From the NCBI GenBank assembly GCA_017445435.1, contig JAFSUE010000272.1:1-5311 (forward strand): a stretch of DNA of 5,311 bases, written 5' to 3'. The notes below the pieces were generated by a model. That model was not told the origin of the DNA, did no database searches, and worked only from the letters and a program-made list of their open reading frames with translations. This document shows positions 1 through 5,311 of this stretch, in pieces. Origin of the DNA: Selenomonadaceae bacterium (GTDB taxonomy: Bacteria > Bacillota > Negativicutes > Selenomonadales > Selenomonadaceae). Numbering within the stretch: the stretch's first letter is position 1; every line of letters begins with the position of its first letter. Made by a program: the position numbers and the translations under genes.

Positions 1-60
1 CAGCTTGCAACACTCGCGCAGAAATTGCAAAATGAAGTTAGCAAGTTTAAATTGAATTGA
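1..60 (+). CDS. Methyl-accepting chemotaxis protein, C-terminal end only (partial)
   Basis: Frame 1 reads 19 codons and a TGA stop, giving QLATLAQKLQNEVSKFKLN. This matches in pattern the last residues of the complete receptor on the other strand (LARMANELQQEVKKFKV), namely the final turn of the C-terminal methylation helix of an MCP signalling domain plus a short basic tail. Only this tail is visible, so the sensor domain, length and start cannot be given. It lacks a CheR/CheB-tethering NWETF-type pentapeptide, as does its neighbour. The two genes converge and are probably paralogues. The call rests on a short stretch, but similarity to a certain MCP in the same window makes it fairly safe. 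Confidence 0.75.
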   Translation, partial: QLATLAQKLQNEVSKFKLN

Positions 61-289
61 TTAGGTGGTGTTGAATAATTGAGTAGTACATAAAAGTAGA
101 AAAAATGGTGGTAATAAAGCGGCATTTCTAGCGCTCTGCGGAGTTGAACGCGGCGAAACGTTTAAACTACTAACTACTCACTACTGACTACTAACTAAAT
201 TTGCGTCAAAAGAAAAGAAATTTAATAAAAAATTTAATTAATCAACACGACCTAGCTGAAATAAAAATTCTATAAAATAAAATTTTAAA
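61..289. other. Gene-free region downstream of the partial MCP
   Basis: No open frame with a credible ribosome binding site is present on either strand. The stretch is AT-rich and holds the ACTACTN tandem repeat (166-197), a GAGTAGT at 81-87 that is the inverse complement of ACTACTC at 173-179, and overlapping palindromes AAACGTTT (156-163) and GTTTAAAC (160-167). The + strand gene ends at 60, but the first convincing terminator is 230 bases later. The stretch is therefore either a long 3' untranslated region or spacer sequence. I found no good promoter that would argue for a separate small RNA. Confidence 0.5.
166..197. repeat. Tandem heptamer repeat ACTACTN, four copies plus a partial
   Basis: Four consecutive 7-base units read ACTACTA, ACTACTC, ACTACTG, ACTACTA (166-193), followed by ACTA (194-197). 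The first six bases are invariant and only the seventh varies. The array lies in non-coding sequence between two convergent receptor genes. It could be a slippage-prone microsatellite or a remnant of a dispersed intergenic repeat. No function can be assigned from the sequence. Confidence 0.8.
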
Positions 290-324
290 AGCCGCCTGAC
301 TTTTACGTCGGACGGCTCTTTTTT
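290..324. terminator. Rho-independent terminator, probably bidirectional
   Basis: The arms at 290-300 (AGCCGCCTGAC) and 307-317 (GTCGGACGGCT) form an 11-position stem with one C-A mismatch and one G-T wobble around a 6-base loop. On the + strand the stem is followed, after one C, by six Ts (319-324). On the - strand it is followed by TTTTAAAATTTTA. Both strands therefore have the stem-plus-U-tract form. It lies between convergent genes, 49 bases past the stop of the - strand MCP and 230 bases past the stop of the + strand MCP, so it can end transcription from both sides. Confidence 0.85.
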
Positions 325-344
325 ATGCGTAATTCGTACTGTAC

Positions 345-380
345 GAAAAGATTTTAGACTTTGAAAAGATTTTACACCTT
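345..380. repeat. 18-bp tandem duplication across the stop codon of the - strand MCP
   Basis: Positions 345-362 and 363-380 are two adjacent 18-base units that differ at only two positions (357/375 and 360/378). The second unit contains the last codons and the TAA stop of the MCP. Because 18 is a multiple of three, the first unit repeats the same pattern in the same frame just beyond the stop. On the - strand the frame reads FKV, stop, NLFKV, stop. The reserve copy would supply a second in-frame stop if the first were lost. Confidence 0.8.
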
Positions 381-2387
381 GAACTTTTTAACTTCCTGCT
401 GAAGTTCATTTGCCATACGTGCAAGGTTAGTACTTTCATTTGCAATTTCATGGACGGACGCGGTTTGTTCTTCAGTAGCCGCGCTAACCGTTTCAGCCTC
501 TTCCGCAGAAGATTTACTAGTTTCGCCAATCGTGCGGATGTGGTCGACAATTTCTTCACCGTTACGCGCCATTGACTTAGTAGCGTGGGAAATGTCTTGC
601 ATTTGTTCGCTAACTTTGCCGACAATCGTTATAATTTTTCTGAACGCCTCACTCATGGAAATAATATTTTCCGTACCGACTTTGACGACTTTTACGCTGT
701 CTTCCATATCTTGAACGGCTTTATCAGTGTCAGCTTGCGTGACTTTGATTAAATCTGAAATTTGTTGCGCCGCCTCTTGGCTAGATTCAGCAAGCTTTCT
801 AACTTCATCAGCTACGACTGCAAAGCCGCGCCCTTGTTCACCAGCTCTAGCCGCTTCAATCGCCGCGTTAAGTGCCAAAAGGTTAGTCTGTTCAGCAATG
901 CCGCTAATCGTATCGACAATGTTTCCGATCTTCTGTGAATTTTCACCCAGTGCCGTGACAGCAGTTTTAGTTTTGTTTGAGGACTGCTCAATACTTCTAA
1001 TCTGTTCGATAGCTTTTTCCAACGTTTCGCCGCTTTCACGCGCAATGTTCGACGCCTCAATACTTTTCGACGTTGCGGAGTCAGCATCTTTCGCCATAAT
1101 TTGAATTGAATCGCTTAAAACTTCAACCGCATTTGACATCGCATTAACGGCATCAAGTTGCTGATTCGTACTAGCGGCAACTTTACCGATTGAATCAGCG
1201 ACTTGGTTAGCCGCAATAGCAGATTGTTCCGTCGTGGAGTTCAACTCTTCGGTGGAGGAAGTTAAACTTTCAGCGGAGGAACTGACGGACTTAACAACTT
1301 TAGCAACGCCATTGCGCATTTCTTGAACAGCCTTTGCCAGTAAGCCCAATTCGTCTTGCGAATCGACTTGCAAATTTCTAGCGCGGAAATCGCCTTGTGA
1401 CAACTGCCGCACTTCATCCATCATAACGCCGAGCGGTTTCATAATTCTATTAACGGTTATCCAAATGCCGCCTGAAATTAAAACTATCAGCGTAAGCGAA
1501 ATTATAATCATAATTGTCAACGTGTTAGTGACGGGCGCGAACAGTTCATCTTCATAAGCAAGCGTAGCCATACCCCAGCCAGTTGACTGAATCGGCGTAA
1601 AGAATGCTATCATCTTTTCGCCGCCTTGAGTTTTGAAACGGTAAACGCCGTCCGTGCCGCTCAACATTTTCTGTCCAAGTTCGACAAGTGCAGGATCGCT
1701 CTCTTCAGAAATTTTTTTCTTCATAATGGCATTTTCATCGGGATTGACAATGTAAACGCCTTCCTTAGAAACCATCAAGCTGTAACCTTGTTCGCCGAGC
1801 TTTAAGGCTTCAACTTTATCCATGACGGCTTGAACGTAGATAGCGGCAAGTATCATAGCGACGGGCTTTCCGTTATCATCGCGGGCAACAGCAATGGAGT
1901 TGACGATAATTTTTCCAGTAGCTTGTGAAATGACGGGCGACGACATAAACGAATCTTGCGCACCTGTCATAGTTTGTTTGTACCAGGCTTTATCGGCATT
2001 GTGCATTTCTTTAAAGCCGCTGGAAGTTTGACCGTACAGAACGCCAGAGCCGTCGAAAGGTCCCCAACTTACGCTGTCGTACACGCCAGGATAACGCTGT
2101 TGCATAAGTTTAAGGCGGTAGATGTTATTTTGGTTCATGTCATTCGCATTCATAGTTCTAGTTGATGAAATTGATGCGATTAAATGAGTCTCCAACATTC
2201 GCTTATCGAGCCACGCTGAAACTTCTTCGCCGACTTCCTTTGTAGTACTTAAATTGCTTGAAAGAATTTGTGTCTCAAAAGTTTTGTTTACGTAGTTAAA
2301 AATGACACCTGACAGAATGACCAGTCCAATTATTACGATTGGTAGCACGAACATTAAAATTTTGCCCTTGATTGTAGCGCCACTCAT
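372..2387 (-). CDS. Methyl-accepting chemotaxis protein with dCache sensor, HAMP and signalling domains
   Basis: This is a transmembrane chemoreceptor controlling the CheA/CheW kinase complex at the inner membrane. Numbering from the ATG at 2387 (671 residues), a first membrane helix spans about 11-33. An extracytoplasmic double-Cache-like sensor spans about 34-285 and includes WY at 135-136 and SPVISQATGK at 150-159. A second membrane helix lies at about 289-312 and a HAMP domain at about 313-366. The MCP domain has the highly conserved kinase-binding hairpin tip (AEQTNLLALNAAIEAARAGE and following, about 498-536). Methylation-type sites occur at 376-385 (E380/E381) and 635-644 (E639/E640). 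There is no C-terminal NWETF-type tether. The ligand is unknown. The same frame is open to a GTG at 2435, which would add 16 residues. That start would sit only about 11 bases after the predicted transcription start and has no ribosome binding site. A GTG at 2396 is also possible. Function is certain; the start is not. Confidence 0.96.
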   Translation of the reverse strand: MSGATIKGKILMFVLPIVIIGLVILSGVIFNYVNKTFETQILSSNLSTTKEVGEEVSAWLDKRMLETHLIASISSTRTMNANDMNQNNIYRLKLMQQRYPGVYDSVSWGPFDGSGVLYGQTSSGFKEMHNADKAWYKQTMTGAQDSFMSSPVISQATGKIIVNSIAVARDDNGKPVAMILAAIYVQAVMDKVEALKLGEQGYSLMVSKEGVYIVNPDENAIMKKKISEESDPALVELGQKMLSGTDGVYRFKTQGGEKMIAFFTPIQSTGWGMATLAYEDELFAPVTNTLTIMIIISLTLIVLISGGIWITVNRIMKPLGVMMDEVRQLSQGDFRARNLQVDSQDELGLLAKAVQEMRNGVAKVVKSVSSSAESLTSSTEELNSTTEQSAIAANQVADSIGKVAASTNQQLDAVNAMSNAVEVLSDSIQIMAKDADSATSKSIEASNIARESGETLEKAIEQIRSIEQSSNKTKTAVTALGENSQKIGNIVDTISGIAEQTNLLALNAAIEAARAGEQGRGFAVVADEVRKLAESSQEAAQQISDLIKVTQADTDKAVQDMEDSVKVVKVGTENIISMSEAFRKIITIVGKVSEQMQDISHATKSMARNGEEIVDHIRTIGETSKSSAEEAETVSAATEEQTASVHEIANESTNLARMANELQQEVKKFKV

Positions 2388-2397
2388 TTTAATCACG

Positions 2398-2432
2398 ACG
2401 TGCCAAAAATTTGGTACGCCGTCAACCCCCTT
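2398..2432 (-). promoter_or_regulatory. Possible structured leader of the MCP: AAGGGGG plus hairpin before the start
   Basis: On the - strand the only purine-rich Shine-Dalgarno-like string is AAGGGGG (2432-2426). It is about 38 bases from the ATG at 2387, too far in linear sequence. A hairpin follows six bases later: arms 2419-2411 and 2406-2398 pair as GCGT-CCAA with TTGG-ACGT, with one A-C mismatch and a 4-base loop. If folded, it would leave 7 bases between AAGGGGG and the GTG at 2396, or 16 to the ATG at 2387. The base pairing is visible; its role in start selection is inference. Confidence 0.35.
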
Positions 2433-2452
2433 CACTGTAAAATTTCTTCGTA

Positions 2453-2482
2453 AGTATAATTCTTTGCAGAATTGTCTGTCAA
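2453..2482 (-). promoter_or_regulatory. Sigma-70-type promoter of the MCP gene
   Basis: On the - strand, a perfect -35 box TTGACA (2482-2477) is followed after 18 bases by the -10 box TATACT (2458-2453), with 5 of 6 consensus bases. Transcription would start near 2446, giving a leader of about 59 bases to the ATG at 2387. It is a housekeeping-type promoter, not a sigma-28 type. This gives the receptor its own transcription, independent of the ddh unit upstream. Confidence 0.8.
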
Positions 2483-2493
2483 GAATTGCGCGG

Positions 2494-2531
2494 AAAAAAT
2501 AATCGCCTATTTTAAAACATAATCAGCGATT
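2494..2531 (-). terminator. Weak rho-independent terminator after the ddh unit
   Basis: On the - strand, AATCGCT (2531-2525) can pair with GGCGATT (2507-2501), giving seven pairs including one wobble. The loop is 17 bases, and the stem is followed by ATTTTTT (2500-2494). It starts about 32 bases after the stop of the 305-residue gene and ends before the MCP promoter. The stem is short and the loop long, so read-through into the MCP is possible. Confidence 0.45.
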
Positions 2532-2562
2532 TAAAATTTATTATGGAAATTGAAAAGCAAAT

Positions 2563-3480
2563 TTAAACTCTAATTTCAAAGTGCTTGCCTTTGTCGTCGT
2601 CATCTTTTTTTGAAAGGTGAACTGGTTTAACTGGCGGAACTTTTTCAGCAGGTTTAGTAGGCTCAACTTTCGGCACAGATTTTTTTGAAGGCGTGGAAGT
2701 TTTCGGCGCAGTTGAAGTTTTAGGCGGACTGGAAAATTTTTCTGCCGTCGACTTCAACTTTTCGCTGGAGTTCATGAACAAATCAGATTTTTTCAGCGCA
2801 GGTTTACTCCTGAATAAAAATCTTTTAGCCACAAGGAAAGTTGCCGCTACGACAAAAATTAAAGTCAAAATCCAAAAAAATCCGCCGTGACTTTCTTGGT
2901 ATTGGTCAACATTATTAAAATTTGCGGACGTGGAAGTGGACGTAGAATTTTCCGCCGAATCGTCTTCAAGGCGTCTATCTTCATCGCGAAATTCACGCAG
3001 AACAGCTTGCCCGCGTTCATAACTTTCAGAATTTGTATTTGGCGGCATTTGCGGCGCTGGAACATTGACGACGTTTGAATTTGAGTTGGAATTTGTATTC
3101 GTATTTGTATTTGTATTTGAAGTTGGATTAGAATTTTGATTAGCGTTTGAATTTGTCGAGCCGTCAGAATCATCTGCGCGGGTCACGGTACGTCTAGTCA
3201 ATGCGCCTGAACCATTAGCAACGGCATCACGCGCCATATCTTCGGGCGTCGTAACTTCGCGCGTGGCAGTAGAATTTTCATCGACGCTAACTTTTTCATC
3301 AGTAGTTTGACTATCAACTTTCGACGTTTCATCAGCCGTTTCAGTCTTACCATTCCCCGAATGAAAAGGCATTTCTGGCACTTCAAAAAATTGGTGCGCG
3401 TCAATTCGTGGCGTTGAAGATTGTACGTCGCCTTTGTCAATAGTCGGTGGAGTTGGCGGCGTTGGAGCAGTTAAAGCCAT
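2563..3480 (-). CDS. Single-pass membrane protein with Asn-rich low-complexity region, function unknown
   Basis: I do not recognise this 305-residue protein. It has no signal peptide and, as far as I can see, no cysteine. It opens with a Pro/Thr tail (MALTAPTPPTPPT) and then an acidic, Ser/Thr-rich region to about 105. Next is an x-Asn dipeptide run (109-136, Asn at 13 of 14 even positions), a charged patch (151-174) and a short ST repeat (179-185). One membrane helix (about 201-218) is followed by KRFLFRSK, and then by a Lys/Pro-rich tail with two PKTST units (253-257, 259-263). The positive-inside rule suggests a cytoplasmic C-terminus, which would require export of 200 N-terminal residues without a signal peptide. 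The tail also resembles the Pro-Lys spacer of TonB-like proteins, which points the other way. The ATG lies one base after the ddh stop, with GAGGAAG at 3500-3494 as its ribosome binding site, so translation is probably coupled to ddh. Confidence 0.85.
   Translation of the reverse strand: MALTAPTPPTPPTIDKGDVQSSTPRIDAHQFFEVPEMPFHSGNGKTETADETSKVDSQTTDEKVSVDENSTATREVTTPEDMARDAVANGSGALTRRTVTRADDSDGSTNSNANQNSNPTSNTNTNTNTNSNSNSNVVNVPAPQMPPNTNSESYERGQAVLREFRDEDRRLEDDSAENSTSTSTSANFNNVDQYQESHGGFFWILTLIFVVAATFLVAKRFLFRSKPALKKSDLFMNSSEKLKSTAEKFSSPPKTSTAPKTSTPSKKSVPKVEPTKPAEKVPPVKPVHLSKKDDDDKGKHFEIRV
3073..3156 (-). repeat. x-Asn dipeptide repeat tract within the 305-residue membrane protein
   Basis: Codons 109-136 encode an alternating pattern with Asn at 13 of 14 even positions (110 to 136, Thr at 120). 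The partner is mostly Thr or Ser. The core (3073-3120) is built from near-identical hexanucleotides, seen on the + strand as repeated ATTTGT with occasional changes to ATTCGT or GTTGGA. The frame is kept, so length change by slippage would come in whole dipeptides. It probably forms a flexible, hydrophilic linker. Confidence 0.85.
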
Positions 3481-3481
3481 T

Positions 3482-4456
3482 TTACAGTAAAGTCTTCCTC
3501 AACGTTGCGCCGTCAAGCGGTGACAAATAAGCAGGCGCAATGTCAAACGCCGTCATGCAACCGCTTTTGCCTTCGCCGTTCAAACGATACGCCGCCCTTG
3601 CATAAGCAACTAAAACGTTCGTCGTAAATTCGGGATTGGAGTCCAACTTCAAACTAAATTCGATAACGTGTTTATTTTCCGCGCTAGTCTGTCCTGTACG
3701 AATTACAAAGCCGCCGTGCGCTAAGCCAGCGTGATTTTTCAGCAACTCATCTTCACTGATGAAATTAACTGTCGTGTCGTAGTCAGCAAAATAATTCGGC
3801 ATAGTTTTAATTTCGCGTTCAACTTCAGCGGCGTCCGCGCCTTCCTCAAGCACAACGTAACATTCGCGCAGATGTTTTTGCCGCGTCGTCAAATTTGGAT
3901 TAACGCCACTTCTAACGGCGTCAAGTGCGGCGTCAATCGGTACGGTGTACTGCTTAGCATTTTTCACGCCTTTAATACGTCGAATTGCATCGGAATGACC
4001 TTGACTTACGCCCTTTCCCCAAAAAGTATAGTCATGACCGTTTGGCAATACGGCGTTGAAATACGCGCGGGCAAGTGAAAATAAACCTGGATCCCAGCCG
4101 ACTGAAATTATTGCTACGTGATTAGAATTTTTAGCCGCCACGTCAACGTTCGCGAAGTGTTCAGGAATTTTCGCGTGAGTGTCAAAGCTGTCAATTACGT
4201 TGAACATTTCCGCAAACTTCGGCGTCTGTACTGGCAAATCTGTTGCACTGCCGCCGCATAAAATCATTACGTCGATTTTGCCAACCCAATTTTCCGCGTC
4301 ATTCGCGCTTACAACTGGAATATTCGGCGTTTGAATTTTAACGCTATCAGGATTTCTGCGCGTGAACACTGCTACAAGTTCAACGTCAGGATTATTTTTC
4401 ACCGACAATTCGACGCCGCGTCCTAAATTTCCGTAGCCTAAAATTCCTATCTTCAT
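3482..4456 (-). CDS. ddh: meso-Diaminopimelate dehydrogenase
   Basis: This cytoplasmic NADPH-dependent enzyme (EC 1.4.1.16) reductively aminates L-2-amino-6-oxopimelate (cyclised as tetrahydrodipicolinate) to meso-DAP in one step, bypassing the succinylase or acetylase branch of lysine and peptidoglycan precursor synthesis. The 324 residues match the usual family length of about 320. The N-terminal Rossmann fold shows GYGNLG (7-12), and FTRR (31-34) follows strand 2, as expected for binding the NADP 2'-phosphate. Family motifs follow in order: CGGSATDLP (67-75), D89 and D92, GWDPG (120-124), FWGKGVSQGHSD (145-156), T171, R197, HGG (247-249) and N274, corresponding to the known substrate-pocket residues. 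No key residue is missing. The ATG at 4456 follows a perfect AGGAGG by 8 bases. It is the first gene of a two-gene unit with the membrane protein. Confidence 0.97.
   Translation of the reverse strand: MKIGILGYGNLGRGVELSVKNNPDVELVAVFTRRNPDSVKIQTPNIPVVSANDAENWVGKIDVMILCGGSATDLPVQTPKFAEMFNVIDSFDTHAKIPEHFANVDVAAKNSNHVAIISVGWDPGLFSLARAYFNAVLPNGHDYTFWGKGVSQGHSDAIRRIKGVKNAKQYTVPIDAALDAVRSGVNPNLTTRQKHLRECYVVLEEGADAAEVEREIKTMPNYFADYDTTVNFISEDELLKNHAGLAHGGFVIRTGQTSAENKHVIEFSLKLDSNPEFTTNVLVAYARAAYRLNGEGKSGCMTAFDIAPAYLSPLDGATLRKTLL
3494..3500 (-). promoter_or_regulatory. Ribosome binding site inside the end of ddh for the membrane protein gene
   Basis: GAGGAAG on the - strand lies within the last ddh codons, 13 bases before the ATG at 3480. 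The ddh TAA and this ATG are separated by one base. The spacing is slightly long, but terminating ribosomes could restart here. Confidence 0.6.
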
Positions 4457-4464
4457 AAAATTTT

Positions 4465-4470
4465 CCTCCT
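4465..4470 (-). promoter_or_regulatory. Consensus ribosome binding site of ddh
   Basis: AGGAGG on the - strand is separated from the ATG by 8 bases (4457-4464). It fixes the start of ddh at 4456 and indicates a strong initiation site. I found no equally clear -35/-10 pair upstream; TATCAT near 4475-4480 with TTTTAG 17 bases before it is only a weak candidate. Confidence 0.9.
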
Positions 4471-4497
4471 AACGAATTATGATAAGTTTGATATATT

Positions 4498-4517
4498 ACG
4501 GCTAAAATTTTCGCCGT
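4498..4517. promoter_or_regulatory. 20-bp near-palindrome between ddh and hsdS, possible operator
   Basis: The arms ACGGC (4498-4502) and GCCGT (4513-4517) are exact inverse complements. They flank a centre whose inner AAAATTTT (4504-4511) is itself palindromic. Only the 4503/4512 pair (T and C) breaks the symmetry. It lies about 40 bases upstream of the ddh start in a divergent intergenic region and has no T-tract on either side. That fits a dimeric regulator site better than a terminator. No regulator is identified. Confidence 0.4.
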
Positions 4518-4576
4518 TTATGTTAGGATTCCTTCCAAACTTTTTTGAATACATACGGACGCCAATAGATTTTTCC

Positions 4577-4605
4577 TTTTCAAAAATAAAATTTTCTTGT
4601 ATAGT
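4577..4605 (+). promoter_or_regulatory. Probable promoter of hsdS
   Basis: A -10 box TATAGT (4600-4605, 5 of 6 consensus bases), preceded by TTG, lies 17 bases after a weak -35 box TTTTCA (4577-4582, 4 of 6 bases). Transcription would start near 4612, about 31 bases before the ATG. The ribosome binding site is also weak: AGGACGGG at 4628-4635, 7 bases from the start codon. Confidence 0.4.
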
Positions 4606-4642
4606 TACGAATCAAATCAAAATTTCTAGGACGGGTAACTTT

Positions 4643-5311
4643 ATGGAAAAAATTAAACTCGGCAACGCTTGCAAATTTGTTGAAGAAAAAATTCCTGTTT
4701 CAAATCTAGATAAAACAAATTATATTTCAACTGAAAATTTATTGCCAAATAAAGGTGGAATTACTTTTGCAAATTCATTGCCGCCTTCTGAAATTACGAA
4801 AAAATTTTGCTCTGACGATGTTTTAATTTCAAATATTCGCCCTTACTTCAAAAAAATTTTTTATCCGACTTTCGACGGCGGTTGTTCAAATGATGTTTTA
4901 GTTTTGAGAACAAATAAAAATTTTTATTCAAAATTTTTGTACTATGTCTTGTCCGAAGATAATTTTTTTGATTTTGCAACAAAAACTGCTAAAGGTACAA
5001 AAATGCCACGTGGTAATAAGGATGCGTTGATAAATTATCCAGTACCAAATTTTTTATTTGAACATCAAGAACAAATCGGAAATTTTTTGTATTTGCTGGA
5101 CGAAAAAATTTCTATCAATAAAAAAATAAATGCCACGCTTGAGGCAATGGCAAAAACTATTTATATGCATAAATTTTTTAGGAAGGCGGCTAATGGAAAA
5201 ATCAGCGATATTATCATTGAGAATTTGAAGTCGACAATTCCAGTTGGCGCGGCAAAAAATTCTTGCGGCGAATTTCCATTTTTCACGAGCGGCGAAAAAA
5301 TTTTGCGTTGG
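4643..5311 (+). CDS. hsdS: Type I restriction-modification specificity subunit HsdS (5' part, runs off the window)
   Basis: The frame from the ATG at 4643 is open for 223 codons to the last base of the window. HsdS sets the DNA target of the HsdM methylase and HsdR nuclease complex, with one half-site read by each target recognition domain. The first such domain covers about 1-140, including YISTENLLPNKGG (27-39), GCSNDVLVLR (80-89) and GTKMPRGNKDALINYPVP (118-135). The central conserved helix follows (EHQEQIGNFLYLLDEKIS, then INKKINATLEAMAKTIYMHKFF, about 140-179); it is the coiled-coil spacer. A second recognition domain begins near 185, with EFPFFTSGEKI (210-220) as in the family. A full subunit is usually about 400 residues. 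No hsdM lies upstream, so it must be downstream or elsewhere. The stretch is clearly more AT-rich than ddh. The type I assignment is strong, though type IIB or IIG specificity subunits look similar. Confidence 0.92.
   Translation, partial: MEKIKLGNACKFVEEKIPVSNLDKTNYISTENLLPNKGGITFANSLPPSEITKKFCSDDVLISNIRPYFKKIFYPTFDGGCSNDVLVLRTNKNFYSKFLYYVLSEDNFFDFATKTAKGTKMPRGNKDALINYPVPNFLFEHQEQIGNFLYLLDEKISINKKINATLEAMAKTIYMHKFFRKAANGKISDIIIENLKSTIPVGAAKNSCGEFPFFTSGEKILRW

Noticed and set aside
106..132. Short ATG frame of eight codons in the gene-free region
   Set aside because: It is too short, has no clear ribosome binding site, and nothing suggests a leader peptide because no gene follows on that strand.
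61..330. CRISPR array or attachment site in the intergenic region
   Set aside because: The heptamer repeats have no spacers, and there is no tRNA, integrase or flanking duplication.
333..347. Perfect inverted repeat TTCGTAC-T-GTACGAA between the terminator and the MCP stop
   Set aside because: The arms are only 7 bases with a one-base centre, next to a much stronger terminator hairpin; nothing else supports a role as an operator or recombination site.
727..1104. 125-codon + strand open frame opposite the MCP signalling domain
   Set aside because: It is antisense to the most conserved part of the receptor, has no ribosome binding site, and its composition is explained by the complementary codons.
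2302..2502. 66-codon + strand frame spanning the MCP 5' end and its promoter
   Set aside because: It has no ribosome binding site and runs antisense to the MCP N-terminus, promoter and leader.
2581..2610. DDDDK string near the C-terminus of the membrane protein, like an enteropeptidase site or epitope tag
   Set aside because: It sits in a generally Lys/Asp-rich tail with natural flanking sequence and no vector or tag context, so it is taken as coincidence.
2865..3173. 102-codon - strand frame rich in QIQIQI and similar repeats
   Set aside because: It is a shifted-frame reading of the x-Asn repeat in the 305-residue gene; the repeat alone keeps the frame open.
3731..4078. 115-codon + strand open frame
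   Set aside because: It lies antisense inside ddh, whose family motifs run without a break through the same bases.

Overview
The window looks like ordinary chromosomal sequence from a motile bacterium that makes meso-diaminopimelate (DAP). The best guess is a low-GC member of the Firmicutes/Negativicutes (Selenomonas-like). This rests on the closing residues of two chemotaxis receptors (...LQxEVxKFKx), an AGGAGG ribosome binding site, a near-consensus TTGACA/TATACT promoter and a single-step DAP dehydrogenase. The taxonomic call is inference only.

Layout. Bases 1-60 are the last 19 codons of a methyl-accepting chemotaxis protein (MCP) on the + strand. Bases 61-371 hold no gene. They contain a short tandem repeat of the heptamer ACTACTN and a hairpin terminator that can serve this gene and the convergent MCP from both sides. 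Bases 372-2387 (- strand) are a complete dCache-HAMP-MCP receptor with its own strong promoter. Bases 2563-4456 (- strand) are a two-gene unit: ddh (meso-DAP dehydrogenase), then, one base after its stop codon, an unrecognised single-pass membrane protein of 305 residues full of low-complexity sequence. A weak terminator separates this unit from the receptor. Bases 4457-4642 are a divergent intergenic region with a 20-bp near-palindrome. From 4643 to the window edge, on the + strand, runs the first 223 codons of an hsdS (type I restriction-modification specificity subunit). The supplied list of frames omits it because it has no stop inside the window.

How the genes relate. The two MCPs are probably paralogues in convergent orientation, feeding a chemotaxis phosphorelay encoded elsewhere. 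Ddh supplies meso-DAP for lysine and, in DAP-type walls, for peptidoglycan. Tight coupling to the membrane protein suggests a shared envelope role, but this is not shown by sequence. The hsdS is visibly more AT-rich than ddh and belongs to a different functional module, perhaps an acquired one.

No CRISPR array, rRNA, tRNA, transposase or clearly novel system is visible. The most unexplained item is the 305-residue protein.
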